Below, piece after piece: positions 35,779 through 43,991 of a DNA stretch of 64,000 bases. The stretch is taken from NCBI RefSeq assembly GCF_900104845.1, contig NZ_FNSR01000001.1, positions 1,488,001 through 1,552,000 on the forward strand, read 5' to 3'. The first letter of the stretch is position 1, and each line of letters opens with the position of its first letter. This DNA comes from Paraburkholderia caballeronis (GTDB lineage Bacteria; Pseudomonadota; Gammaproteobacteria; Burkholderiales; Burkholderiaceae). Under the pieces are notes generated by a model. That model was given only the letters and a program-made list of their open reading frames with translations. It made no database searches and was not told the origin of the DNA. The position numbers and the translations under genes were made by a program.

Positions 35779-36158
35779 GCGCTAGCTCCCTGTCTATAGC
35801 AGGGATTCGGCCAGCGGGGGTAACGCCGGTTCGACGATCGCGGCTGCCGGGGCTCATCTTCATGCGGAACCTCGTTGAGTCTTTCGATGGTGGTAGCGGA
35901 GCGATCCCATTCGGTGACCACGAGAATGCGTGTATGGTCCGGCAGCCGGTAGATGGATAGCACGCGCAGACCGGCTACGACTGACAGGTCGTTCTGGCGT
36001 TTGTCGTCGTCGGACACGATGCCCCAGTCACCCGCGACATGCCGGAGCAGGACGCTGATGACAGGAACGCCGTTCGAGCGCAGCGCGGCAAGCGCGGCAG
36101 GCGTGACGAGTAGCCGGCCTGGGTGAAAGAGCGGTTTGAGCCGTGTGGGCTGATTCAT
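35775..36158 (-). CDS. Plasmid/ICE-type small protein, copy 2 (paralogue)
   Basis: A 127-residue paralogue of the downstream gene product: RLLVTPAALAALRSNGVPVI, LLRHVAGDWGIVSDDDKRQN and ILVVTEWDRSATTIERLNEV match the first copy, and a 30-residue basic, proline- and arginine-rich tail (PRQPRSSNRRYPRWPNPCYR) is added. The tandem copies arose by duplication and overlap by 4 nt, so they are made together; they may form a heteromer. A GGAG-type site precedes the ATG. The role is unknown. Confidence 0.72.
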   Translation of the reverse strand: MNQPTRLKPLFHPGRLLVTPAALAALRSNGVPVISVLLRHVAGDWGIVSDDDKRQNDLSVVAGLRVLSIYRLPDHTRILVVTEWDRSATTIERLNEVPHEDEPRQPRSSNRRYPRWPNPCYRQGASA

Positions 36159-36239
36159 TGATATTTCTCCAGAAAAAGGGCGAGCTGGGGCCTCCGGAAG
36201 AACCGGACAGGCGATCGCTGGAATGAAGGAAGAGAGAAC

Positions 36240-36256
36240 GGGCGCAGGATGCGCCC
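36240..36256. repeat. GC-rich gene-boundary hairpin
   Basis: GGGCGCA pairs perfectly with TGCGCCC around a 3-nt loop, directly after the stop of the next gene and before the paralogue pair. Similar hairpins occur at two other gene boundaries of this block. Confidence 0.55.
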
Positions 36257-36259
36257 GGT

Positions 36260-37183
36260 TTATGCCGTCGATCCGGCCGTGGGAGTGACGATCTGCCGGC
36301 GCAGGGCAGCGGCCTTCGCCTGGGAACAGTGCAGGTGCTGCCGGATACCGGAAACGGTTGGCCGCACGAGACCGGCCGCGATGTCGCGGGTCAGCTGCGT
36401 CAGTTCAGTTTCCGTTTCCGCGACTATGGGAGGCGATCCAACCGTTTCGGATGGGACTATCGTGACGACTGGATTACCTGCTGCGGCGGCACCCCGGTCC
36501 GGTGACGGTAGCAGCGCGATCCACCACAGAAGGCAGGCGATGCCTTCGAGTACGGCCGCGAAGGTCAGCCCGGCGAACAGGTCGAGCTTCGATACCGCCA
36601 TCCCGATGAGAGCCCCGAGCCGCGCTGTGACCGGATCGTCACGGGCGGAGTCGCGACGCGCAGCGTTCGTGTCCTCGATTCCCTGTAGCCGCCGGACTTC
36701 GCCTGCTTCCGCATCAAGCGCGTCGAGTCTCGCCGCCAGTGATACGCGACGCGCCCGCAGCGACGGGCAGTCACGCACACATCGCCGGGCATTCGCTACC
36801 GCCAGTTCGGCCGTGACCGACGCCCGTTCCGACATGACCGCCGGGAGACTGCGGTGAGCTGGGAGGCTGTTCGCCGGTAGCGATGTCGCCCGAAGCGTTC
36901 CTGCGTGTGATTGCGACAGCAGGAAGAACGTCGCATGCCCGTACGATGCCGCCACCATGCAGCCGAGCCACAGCACGATACCGACACCACGAACCGCAAG
37001 CGGTGCCGGACGGCACAGTGCGGGGAGCAGATGCGCGCCGCCGACCAGTACGACGCCCACCGCCACCCACACCAGCCGCTCCGACGGCCACCCGCCGCGC
37101 TGCCAGCCGGCCAGCACCGACATGCAGATGGCCGTTCCCGTTGCCGCGACGGCCAGAAGCCGGGCAGGGCGCAGCCAGATCAT
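36260..37183 (-). CDS. ICE/plasmid-type membrane protein of unknown function
   Basis: A 307-residue protein with three N-terminal hydrophobic segments (ARLLAVAATGTAICMSVLAG, LVWVAVGVVLVGGAHLLPAL, GIVLWLGCMVAASYGHATFF), a long polar central domain with two cysteines (RRCVRDCPSLRARR) and coiled-coil character (LAARLDALDAEAGEVRRL), a fourth membrane segment (LTFAAVLEGIACLLWWIALL) and a cytoplasmic tail that looks like a helix-turn-helix (GLVRPTVSGIRQHLHCSQAK). I do not recognise the family. It overlaps the upstream gene by 4 nt. It may sense or link the membrane to DNA of the element. Confidence 0.65.
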   Translation of the reverse strand: MIWLRPARLLAVAATGTAICMSVLAGWQRGGWPSERLVWVAVGVVLVGGAHLLPALCRPAPLAVRGVGIVLWLGCMVAASYGHATFFLLSQSHAGTLRATSLPANSLPAHRSLPAVMSERASVTAELAVANARRCVRDCPSLRARRVSLAARLDALDAEAGEVRRLQGIEDTNAARRDSARDDPVTARLGALIGMAVSKLDLFAGLTFAAVLEGIACLLWWIALLPSPDRGAAAAGNPVVTIVPSETVGSPPIVAETETELTQLTRDIAAGLVRPTVSGIRQHLHCSQAKAAALRRQIVTPTAGSTA

Positions 37184-38088
37184 GCCGCCGCCCCGCCCAG
37201 GAGGGCTGCCCGCTGCTCCAGCCGGTCCTTCAGGCTCGGCCGCTCCGTCATGGTGTCAGTTACGGCCGTACTGCTGCCGCCTTCCGGCTGGGCTGGATAG
37301 AACTCGTCGACGACGGCCGCCCCATCCTCGATACTGTCCTCGAACGCACCGTTACCGAACCCGGCACGTGCGGCAGTGTCGAGTGCTGCCTGATCGAACC
37401 CGGCCGTCCTGCGCCGCGCATCCAGTTCACGCGCCTCGGCAATCGCCGCTTCGAGCGTGCTACCTGAGCGAACACCGATATCCACGTAGTAGATCGCCGA
37501 ACGGTAGCTCTGCGTGGTCGACTTGCCGCGCAGCCTCAGTTCCAGTGGCAGGCAGGCGAGCAGGTTGCCTGATACCGCGCTGAAGTAATGCAGCCGCGCG
37601 GCGAGCGTGCGGATCGAGTTGTACGAGGTCGTTCGGAAGATGAACGAACCCAGTTCATCCTCATCGCCGATCGTGACGTTGAGCCGCCCGTACGGCTTGC
37701 AGTTACCGGTGCGACCGAACGCACAGCCGTCCGGCGACGGGCAGGGCAGTTCCTCGATACCGGCGTCTCCGGCGCGACGGCACATTTCGCCGTTGCCGAC
37801 GCAGACGGGCCGTCCGGACTCGCGGTCGAACAGCGAATACTCGGCACGCAGGTTCAGGTCGGGATCGTTGAACAGGAACCGAACGGGAATCGCGCGCAGC
37901 TTGCCGGTACTGGCCCTGCGCAGCGATTCGTTGAGCGGATGCAGCATCCAGCCTTCACGGTTCTGGACCTGGGTGGTGATTGTGAACTGGTCGTCTTTCT
38001 CGGGAAGCCGCCTGCCGTTCTTCTCGACGACGCGGCCAATGGAAATCCGCCCGATGACGGGCGGCGTGATGGCGAAACCCTTCAGCAT
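37180..38088 (-). CDS. Recombination-directionality-factor-like protein
   Basis: A 302-residue protein. ITPPVIGRISIGRVVEKNGR and QFTITTQVQNREGW, with LNESLRRAS and IPVRFLFNDPDLNLRAEYSL, match proteins related to phage recombination directionality factors (Gp3-like). A cysteine-rich stretch MCRRAGDAGIEELPCPSPDG followed by CAFGRTGNCKPYGR could bind metal, and database names of the 'hydrolase or metal-binding protein' type come from this. Serine-integrase RDFs belong to this group, but no serine integrase is present. It sits with exonuclease and DUF932 genes, suggesting DNA recombination. Confidence 0.65.
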   Translation of the reverse strand: MLKGFAITPPVIGRISIGRVVEKNGRRLPEKDDQFTITTQVQNREGWMLHPLNESLRRASTGKLRAIPVRFLFNDPDLNLRAEYSLFDRESGRPVCVGNGEMCRRAGDAGIEELPCPSPDGCAFGRTGNCKPYGRLNVTIGDEDELGSFIFRTTSYNSIRTLAARLHYFSAVSGNLLACLPLELRLRGKSTTQSYRSAIYYVDIGVRSGSTLEAAIAEARELDARRRTAGFDQAALDTAARAGFGNGAFEDSIEDGAAVVDEFYPAQPEGGSSTAVTDTMTERPSLKDRLEQRAALLGGAAA

Positions 38089-38123
38089 GGGAATGCTCCT
38101 GTAGGCAGGGGAGAAAATGGTAG

Positions 38124-39119
38124 TCAGACCGACACGAGAAACCGGCGCGAACCCGGCTTCTTGATTGCGTATTGCGCGGCAAACTCCGGGTGATCGGCGA
38201 GCAGGCGTTTGAGGTCGACGCCGGAGCCGTCCCTGCTGCGCCTGAACGACACCGAGCCCGTCTCGAACTGCGCCCGGTCGGCTTCGCCCATCGCCTGCTG
38301 GATCGTCTGCTTCAGCGTCGCTTCGACCTGCTGGCGTGCCTCGATGTCGGCCCGCACGGCAACCAGATCAGCGAATACCGACGACAGTTGCCGGTCGCCA
38401 GAGAAATCGACCGTGCCGCCGGCACCCGGGTACAGGCAGCGCAGCGCACGGTCGGCCGATTCCGAGCCGTCCGCTGGCGGCGGCGTATCGGTTTCGACAT
38501 ACCGCCAGAACGCGGCTTCGAGTTCGATCAGCCGCGCGATCAGTGCGTCGTCGCGCTCGATGCGGTGCACGTCGAGTTTCTGGCCGCACAGCAGCACGGC
38601 GACGTCTGCCGCGGATTTGCCGGTAACGGCGAGCTGGTGCTGCACCTGGACCTGCACGTACTCGGGGACGCCTTCGCGCCAGTGCCGCGCGCCGAATTCG
38701 CCTGCCGTCTTGCATTCAAGGATCTGGACGCCAGGCACCCCGACGACCTCGCGGTCGATGTTGGCGAGCATGAAGGGGATCGTGGGATGCCGGAGCACCG
38801 CATTGATGCGCCGGACCCGGTTGTCGGTCTGCTTCGTATACGAGGCGGCGACAATCGGCTCCAGCAGCGTGCCCCAGTACACCGGCTCGGTCGTATCGTC
38901 GGCATCGGGCTTCGGCAGGCTGGCATCGCGGCCGGTCTTGATGAGCCACAGTTCGAGCGGACTCATGTACGGATTCAGCCCCACGGCAGCGGCGGCGTCG
39001 GAACCGCCGATCCCGGACTTTCGTACTTCCAGCCAGTCCTCGCGCGGCATATCCTTCGTTTCCACGAGCCGCAGTGCCGGACGGTTCCGGCTGGAGCCTC
39101 TCTTTTCGGGTTGAGACAT
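38124..39119 (-). CDS. YqaJ-family viral recombinase (lambda-type exonuclease)
   Basis: A 331-residue DNA exonuclease. The YqaJ fold is visible: MPREDWLEVRKSGIGGSDAA, AVGLNPYMSPLELWLIKTGR, TEPVYWGTLLEPIVAASYTK, the active-site stretch MLANIDREVVGVPGVQILEC-KTA (acidic residue, E-x-K) and EGVPEYVQVQVQHQLAVTGK. The enzyme makes 3' single-stranded ends for annealing. A RecT/Bet-type annealing partner is not obvious; the neighbouring proteins may take part. The ATG at 39119 follows GGAGG by 5 nt. The C-terminal 80 residues form a coiled coil. Confidence 0.88.
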   Translation of the reverse strand: MSQPEKRGSSRNRPALRLVETKDMPREDWLEVRKSGIGGSDAAAAVGLNPYMSPLELWLIKTGRDASLPKPDADDTTEPVYWGTLLEPIVAASYTKQTDNRVRRINAVLRHPTIPFMLANIDREVVGVPGVQILECKTAGEFGARHWREGVPEYVQVQVQHQLAVTGKSAADVAVLLCGQKLDVHRIERDDALIARLIELEAAFWRYVETDTPPPADGSESADRALRCLYPGAGGTVDFSGDRQLSSVFADLVAVRADIEARQQVEATLKQTIQQAMGEADRAQFETGSVSFRRSRDGSGVDLKRLLADHPEFAAQYAIKKPGSRRFLVSV

Positions 39120-39140
39120 AGAAACCTCCAGATGTGAAAA

Positions 39141-39169
39141 CGCCCGGCGGGGAAGATCCCGGCCGGGCG
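39141..39169. repeat. GC-rich gene-boundary hairpin
   Basis: CGCCCGGC (39141-39148) pairs with GCCGGGCG (39162-39169), with further G-C pairing inside the loop. It lies between the DUF932 gene stop and the YqaJ gene start. Confidence 0.55.
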
Positions 39170-39188
39170 TGCAGGTCATTGGAAACGG

Positions 39189-40151
39189 TCATGCGACGAG
39201 CTTCATCGCCTCGTCCCACGCTTTCTGCTTGAGCGTGGCACCTGCACCGAACCATGCGGCGTCGCGCCGGTGGTCGTCGCTGCGCGCGCGGCGCTGATGA
39301 TCGACGAATTCGGTAACCGAATTCAGGAGACCCCACGCCGTACCGGCCGCAGAGGGCAGTGTTGCGCCCTTGCCGCGGCCGGCGTAGAGCATCTGCACAG
39401 CCTTGACCGCGCTGTCGTTGGTGGCGGGTGCCGGCGAGCCGGTCGTCGCCGGATACGTCAGCACGCGGCGGAAGAACGCTTCGGCCGCCGCGTCATTCAC
39501 CTTGCGTTCGGCCAGCGCCTTCATGCGGACCATGAAGCCATCCCACGACGAGATTGCGATGCCGAGCTGGCGCTTGACCGCCTGCGCGTCGAACTGGCTG
39601 CGGTGCGGCACCTTGACGGCGCCCGCGCTGTCTCCGAGCGCAATCGCCAGCGTGTTGTTGCACACGACCCTCACGGACGTGAACTGCGCGGTGGTCGCGA
39701 GTGTGCCGTCGCACGCAGTGGCGAGCAGCAGGTAGCCGTTCACCTGGTCCTTGCCTTTGAGCGAAGCCGACTGACCCGTACGGGCGAGCGCCCAGAGCTT
39801 CCTGCCTTCCTTGAGCACACCGGCGGTTTCGAGCTGGAAGCCGCCGACCTCGGTGAGATCCCGGTAGAACTCCAGGATTTCCGCCGGCTGCACGACCTGG
39901 TAGCGCGATGAGACGACCGACAGCGGGGCTTTCGTGTCCGACCGGTAGAGCACGCGTTGCTCGGGAAAGGCATGGATGGCACCGAGTCCACCGGCCGGAC
40001 CGGCGACGAACCGGACTTCGGAGGATTCGATGCGCCAGTCCATGCCGGCCTGCTTTGCCCAGACTTCGATGGGCTGATTAGGGGAGAGTTGGTTGCCGAG
40101 GCTGTGCCACGGCGTCTGGCCCACATAGGCCATGCTTTGTACGAGATGCAT
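39189..40151 (-). CDS. DUF932 phage/plasmid-like protein
   Basis: A 320-residue cytoplasmic protein of the DUF932 family (phage/plasmid-like protein): TPWHSLGNQLSPNQPIEVWA, MDWRIESSEVRFV, VLYRSDTKAPLSVVSSRYQV, GYLLLATACDGTLATTAQFT and SVRVVCNNTLAIALGDSAG are typical. The biochemical role is unknown; it commonly accompanies recombination genes on plasmids and ICEs. The ATG at 40151 has GGAGG five nt upstream. It is followed by a GC-rich hairpin and then the YqaJ gene. Confidence 0.85.
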   Translation of the reverse strand: MHLVQSMAYVGQTPWHSLGNQLSPNQPIEVWAKQAGMDWRIESSEVRFVAGPAGGLGAIHAFPEQRVLYRSDTKAPLSVVSSRYQVVQPAEILEFYRDLTEVGGFQLETAGVLKEGRKLWALARTGQSASLKGKDQVNGYLLLATACDGTLATTAQFTSVRVVCNNTLAIALGDSAGAVKVPHRSQFDAQAVKRQLGIAISSWDGFMVRMKALAERKVNDAAAEAFFRRVLTYPATTGSPAPATNDSAVKAVQMLYAGRGKGATLPSAAGTAWGLLNSVTEFVDHQRRARSDDHRRDAAWFGAGATLKQKAWDEAMKLVA

Positions 40152-40181
40152 GAATACCTCCAGTAAAGGAAAGGGCATAAG

Positions 40182-40200
40182 GCCCGGCGTGAAGCCGGGC
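40182..40200. repeat. GC-rich gene-boundary hairpin
   Basis: GCCCGGC pairs with GCCGGGC around a 5-nt loop, between the zinc-ribbon protein gene and the DUF932 gene. It resembles the hairpins at 36240 and 39141. Confidence 0.55.
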
Positions 40201-40255
40201 GCCGAGAAAGGAGACAGGGGAGAAAACAGACCGGTCAGGGTGACCGGTTGACGGT

Positions 40256-40672
40256 TCAGGGCTGGGTAGTGCTGAAGGTGCGCTGGCAGTCGAGGCAGCG
40301 GGCGTTGTCGAGCACGCGGGCGTCGACCATTTCACCGAGCGCGATGCCGGTTGCGCAGCCGGCCGCCCCGCCGGCGAGCCCGGCGAGAATGGCGCCGGCG
40401 ATGCCGCCGCAGGCAGCGCCGACCGGACCGGCGATGAGGCCGAAGGTGGCACCGGCCTCCGCGCCAGAAAGTGCGATGGTTATGCTGCTGACGGCGCCTG
40501 CCACGGTGCCGGCGGTACCGCCGACTTTTCTTGCGCGGTTGAGTGGCTCGACACGGGAGGACTGGCAATACGGACAGATAAGGTGGGCTCCGGAACTGTA
40601 CGGAGGATAGGTTGTGCCGTGATTTTCGCCGTCACGGTTCCAGTCGGGTTCGTTGTCGAAGGGGTCATGCAT
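40256..40672 (-). CDS. Small protein with split zinc ribbon and glycine-rich hydrophobic core
   Basis: A 138-residue protein. A CPYCQSSRVEPLNRARK motif (near residue 33) and a C-terminal NARCLDCQRTF give two CxxC pairs that could make one zinc ribbon. Between them is a long glycine/alanine-rich stretch (GGTAGTVAGAVSSITIALSG, AGATFGLIAGPVGAACGGIA, GAILAGLAGGAAGCATGIAL), a glycine-zipper-like region likely to enter a membrane or self-associate. I know no name for it. It overlaps the upstream small membrane protein gene by 8 nt. Confidence 0.6.
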   Translation of the reverse strand: MHDPFDNEPDWNRDGENHGTTYPPYSSGAHLICPYCQSSRVEPLNRARKVGGTAGTVAGAVSSITIALSGAEAGATFGLIAGPVGAACGGIAGAILAGLAGGAAGCATGIALGEMVDARVLDNARCLDCQRTFSTTQP

Positions 40673-40781
40673 GGTGACCGATCTTGCGGAATTGGCAGCC
40701 GAGACCCGACGACCAGATGACGCCGGCAATGAACACGACAGCGAATGCAAGCAGGTATTCGAGGGGGGAACTGCTGGACAT
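40665..40781 (-). CDS. Small single-span membrane protein
   Basis: A 38-residue protein: MSSSSPLEYLLAFAVVFIAG, then VIWSSGLGCQFRKIGHHA, with one hydrophobic helix and a basic C-terminus. A GAGG site lies 8 nt before the ATG and the stop region overlaps the zinc-ribbon gene start, so the two are probably cotranslated. The family is unknown; the clear helix, ribosome site and overlap make it credible despite the size. Confidence 0.55.
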   Translation of the reverse strand: MSSSSPLEYLLAFAVVFIAGVIWSSGLGCQFRKIGHHA

Positions 40782-41034
40782 ATCACGTTCCTCGTGATGT
40801 GCGCCCGCGCGGAGTTGCGCCGGCGGAGCGGGCGATGTGCCCGGCTCAGGTTCGTGATATATGACTGAAAATTTCTGGGATCTGAAATCGGTCGCTGAAT
40901 CGAGGGAGCGTGGTCTGAGTGCACCGATCAGCCACTTTCTGTCATTCGACATTGCTGGCGGGACCTTCGGGCAGGGGCATATTTATTGATTACGACTATT
41001 TCAGCGGTAGTGACGGCAATATTGTCCGGCTACC

Positions 41035-42234
41035 TTAAAAAGGGCGGATGTAAGCGCTGTATTTGTGCTGAACCGCAGATGAAAAGAATCCACCGCATTC
41101 GTGTCTGCGGGCACATGGTCTGCAAGTCTCAACGTATTCGTTCTTCCAGTCCGAGATAGACCGTCTGTACGCGCTTTTGATGTCGTCGTTCACAAGACAG
41201 AGTTGATGGTTGTACACCGAAACATGCAGCCCATAATCCTCCAGCATCCGAACGGCGTGGCTTAGACTATCCTTGTAGTCGAATGGGTCAACCCATAACT
41301 CATCAAGGTTTGCGCGAGTGAATCCCGTAATTTCCAACCCCATGAGCGCGACATGGTCGACGAATAGGAGATTCCGTACGATGTACATCGCGAGCTGCTC
41401 GAGTCTTGGGACGCTCAACGCATGCAAGACCACACGAATCTCGACCTTCTGCTGAAATTCCTTAAGGTTCAGGACGCCGCGCACCGTCTCGTCGAACGCT
41501 CCTTTGGCTTGCACGATGTGGTCGTGAATCGACGCATCATCTGAATAGAGCGGGATTCCGATGGTTACGTCTGGATGCGCAATGGCCGCATACCGCCTTG
41601 CAAACACACGGTCGGCGAAGCTCCGGCCGTTGGAGAGAATATGAATCTTCGTGTGCGGCAATAACGTCTTCGTAAGGCGTAGCGTTTCGAGGAACCGGTC
41701 GCCGAAGAGCGTCGGTTCTCCTCCTGTAAAACCCAACACCTCCGTAGAACGCGGCATGAGCCGAATCAGTTCTTTCGCCTCGTCGTCGAGCCAACTATCG
41801 TCAACATTCTTCGGAGGCTGCGAGCACATAAGGCAATAGTGCTGGCACTGCTCTGTTACCAGGATTGTATTGTGAGGGCTACTACGTCGATACAAAACGC
41901 GGATGTTGCCTCCCTCCGTATTGAGTCGCACAATGTCGCCATCGTCGAGATAGTGGAATTCATCAGGAAGCACGGTTAGTGCCGAATCGAATTCGGCCGG
42001 CGACACACTGCCCGAGTCCCGCTTCAGGACCAAATAGTGAGCATACCCAGTCGGTGCCGAGCCATCGCGCAGCAGGTAGGCGCTCTTCCGGCGCACAGCG
42101 TCTGTCACAAACCGGGAACCGGTAACAACAGGAAGAAGAACGTTACTTCGGACGGTGCGAGGCGCTTGCCTTTCGCTCTTCGCTAGGCCTTGGATAGGGG
42201 TGATCGAAATGACCTTCCCGCCGAGCTTCAGCAT
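41035..42234 (-). CDS. hxsC: His-Xaa-Ser system radical SAM maturase HxsC
   Basis: A 399-residue radical SAM enzyme. The cluster-binding CxxxCxxC is Cys130, Cys134 and Cys137 in VTEQCQHYCLMCSQPP. The SAM-binding GGE motif is in EVLGFTGGEPTLFGDRFLET, and C-terminal cysteines (Cys371, Cys374, Cys380 in CRPCARRHECGGFF) may hold an extra cluster. It is the last gene of an hxsA-D-B-C order and overlaps hxsB by 7 nt. In the HXS system two radical SAM enzymes are thought to modify HxsA; the chemistry is not established. The start MLKLGGKVISITPIQ lies inside the hxsB end, as usual for coupled genes. Confidence 0.88.
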   Translation of the reverse strand: MLKLGGKVISITPIQGLAKSERQAPRTVRSNVLLPVVTGSRFVTDAVRRKSAYLLRDGSAPTGYAHYLVLKRDSGSVSPAEFDSALTVLPDEFHYLDDGDIVRLNTEGGNIRVLYRRSSPHNTILVTEQCQHYCLMCSQPPKNVDDSWLDDEAKELIRLMPRSTEVLGFTGGEPTLFGDRFLETLRLTKTLLPHTKIHILSNGRSFADRVFARRYAAIAHPDVTIGIPLYSDDASIHDHIVQAKGAFDETVRGVLNLKEFQQKVEIRVVLHALSVPRLEQLAMYIVRNLLFVDHVALMGLEITGFTRANLDELWVDPFDYKDSLSHAVRMLEDYGLHVSVYNHQLCLVNDDIKSAYRRSISDWKNEYVETCRPCARRHECGGFFSSAVQHKYSAYIRPF

Positions 42235-43685
42235 TGCGCCACCCAGCTTTGAAAAATATCCTTTGTACTGGAGTCGGATTCCATCATCGCAATGAGCCGT
42301 CGAAAAATTGTCATATTGCGCCGGCAGAAATCAGATGATGGCTTACGCCCCACGACGTCACCATGTACAGCATGGGCATAGATGGGGTCCGCTCCGCAGA
42401 ACGGTTCGAATGCGCACTCCGAGCACATCGGGACTGACAGCGTGAAGGAGTCTTCGAGCGCCCCAAGCAGTTGCTCTGAAAGGAAGATGTCCTCGTAGCT
42501 GTTCTCCAGGACATTTCCGAGCTTGAAAGTCGTATCGCCCATTTCTGCCAGCATTCGGGCTTCGTCAGAGGCGAAAACGCCACCGTCATAGTTGAAAACC
42601 ACCGCAGCGGTGCCAATGCCGGCTGGATTCATGAGGTCGACATAGCCCGGGTCATTCGATGTCAGCATTTTCTGGAGTACGAGTGCCGCGTAGTGTTCTC
42701 GAAAGGGGACGCCACTCCGGTTCAGTTCCAGGACGTATTCAAGACCCTCGAAATAGAAATCTAGCCAGCGGGGCAGGTCATACCCGTCAATGGTTTTGGT
42801 CTTAACTGCGAATCCATAGGGGGACAGGGGGCGCAAGAAGATTCCATCGAAGCCATGCGTCACATATTCGTCGATGATTTCCCTAACGCGTGACAGGCTG
42901 TGCTGCGTTGTAGTCATCAACGCCGACACGCGGTCGAAACCTACAATCTCGCGCGCTTTCTGTAGACCTTGCAGGTAGCGTTCATAGCTATCGCGTCCCG
43001 GCCGGGGACGATTGCGGTTATGAAGGTTCGCCGGGCCGTCGAGCGATGTCGACAGCAGGATATGATGGTCGCGGCAGTATTCGAGGATTTTCTGGGTCGC
43101 GAGCGACAGCGTCGTCGCGATAACGACTTCCAGTTCGCGCGATGCAATCCTCGCACGCTGCTCGGCTTTCTCAACAATGTAGCGAACCAGGTCGAAATTC
43201 AATAATGGCTCGCCACCCTGAAACTCGAGTTTCAGCGCCGGCGATGGTGACCGGAACATCAGGTCGAGCGCATGGTCCGCAATTTCGTACGACATGTCGA
43301 AAGCCGCCCTGTCCTCAGACTGTCTGGATACCTGGCAGTATGGGCAGCTATGGTCGCAACGGAGGGTGGCTACGAAGATGTGCAGGTTCGTAAAATTCGG
43401 TAGCCGCTGGTAACGGGTTCGTGTCTTGAGTGCGAGCAGTTCCCGGGGCGAGCGATCGCCCTGCACTTCGATGAAGTGCTTCGCTCGTAGTTCGCGGAAC
43501 AATGTTTCAGCAGGATGCAACTCGTGACCAACGAGCCGTTCGAGGTTACCCCGGTCAAGAGTCACGTATTCGCCAACCATGTTGGTGGCGACGTAACGCT
43601 CGCTGTCCAGCCTTGTGAAGTTAAACGGCAATAGCGAATACACGCCGTCAGTTGCGAAAGCGGACGGCGGAAGAAACTTGCTCAC
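42228..43685 (-). CDS. hxsB: His-Xaa-Ser system radical SAM maturase HxsB
   Basis: A 485-residue radical SAM enzyme. The N-terminal 95 residues resemble the precursor-recognition part of peptide maturases (SLLPFNFTRLDSERYVATNM). The CxxxCxxC is Cys110, Cys114 and Cys117 in ATLRCDHSCPYCQVS; a GGEPLLN motif follows in KLEFQGGEPLLNFDLVRYIV. A SPASM-like C-terminal cysteine set (Cys421, Cys424, Cys430, Cys454: CSECAFEPFCGADP and DFCRRN) suggests auxiliary clusters. It starts 9 bp after hxsD and overlaps hxsC. It should act with HxsC and HxsD on the histidine/serine repeat of HxsA. Confidence 0.9.
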   Translation of the reverse strand: MSKFLPPSAFATDGVYSLLPFNFTRLDSERYVATNMVGEYVTLDRGNLERLVGHELHPAETLFRELRAKHFIEVQGDRSPRELLALKTRTRYQRLPNFTNLHIFVATLRCDHSCPYCQVSRQSEDRAAFDMSYEIADHALDLMFRSPSPALKLEFQGGEPLLNFDLVRYIVEKAEQRARIASRELEVVIATTLSLATQKILEYCRDHHILLSTSLDGPANLHNRNRPRPGRDSYERYLQGLQKAREIVGFDRVSALMTTTQHSLSRVREIIDEYVTHGFDGIFLRPLSPYGFAVKTKTIDGYDLPRWLDFYFEGLEYVLELNRSGVPFREHYAALVLQKMLTSNDPGYVDLMNPAGIGTAAVVFNYDGGVFASDEARMLAEMGDTTFKLGNVLENSYEDIFLSEQLLGALEDSFTLSVPMCSECAFEPFCGADPIYAHAVHGDVVGRKPSSDFCRRNMTIFRRLIAMMESDSSTKDIFQSWVAQC

Positions 43686-43694
43686 AGCCAGCTC

Positions 43695-43991
43695 CTACGT
43701 CAGCCCTGTCCTTGAGAACGCGTGCGCAAGGATGAGATGCCTGATTGATTCGGTCTCTGATGCGATTTTTGCCCGAAGCTGCTGGTCCAGCACCTCCTTG
43801 TGGAAATCGCGCGCCACTTCGTCAACGGCATTCCCTGTGTCGACAAGCAGCACACACCTGACGTGTGTTGGCGTCAGATCGAAGCTCACGGCGGCGCGGT
43901 CCACGAGACGATACGCGGCCTTCTGGACGATTTCCAGGGCGTAGACTTGCCGGTCGAAAAGGACTTCAAGCCCTTCGGCAGCGACATTCAC
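43695..43991 (-). CDS. hxsD: His-Xaa-Ser system protein HxsD
   Basis: A 98-residue cytoplasmic protein starting with GTG, whose start overlaps the hxsA stop by 4 nt. The stretch FDRQVYALEIVQKAAYRLVD, RAAVSFDLTPTHVRCVLLVD and DFHKEVLDQQLRAKIASETE, ending IRHLILAHAFSRT, matches the small HxsD component. It has no catalytic motif; a role as precursor carrier or scaffold, like the recognition proteins of other radical SAM peptide systems, is inferred. The gene order leaves little doubt about the identity. Confidence 0.85.
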   Translation of the reverse strand: MNVAAEGLEVLFDRQVYALEIVQKAAYRLVDRAAVSFDLTPTHVRCVLLVDTGNAVDEVARDFHKEVLDQQLRAKIASETESIRHLILAHAFSRTGLT

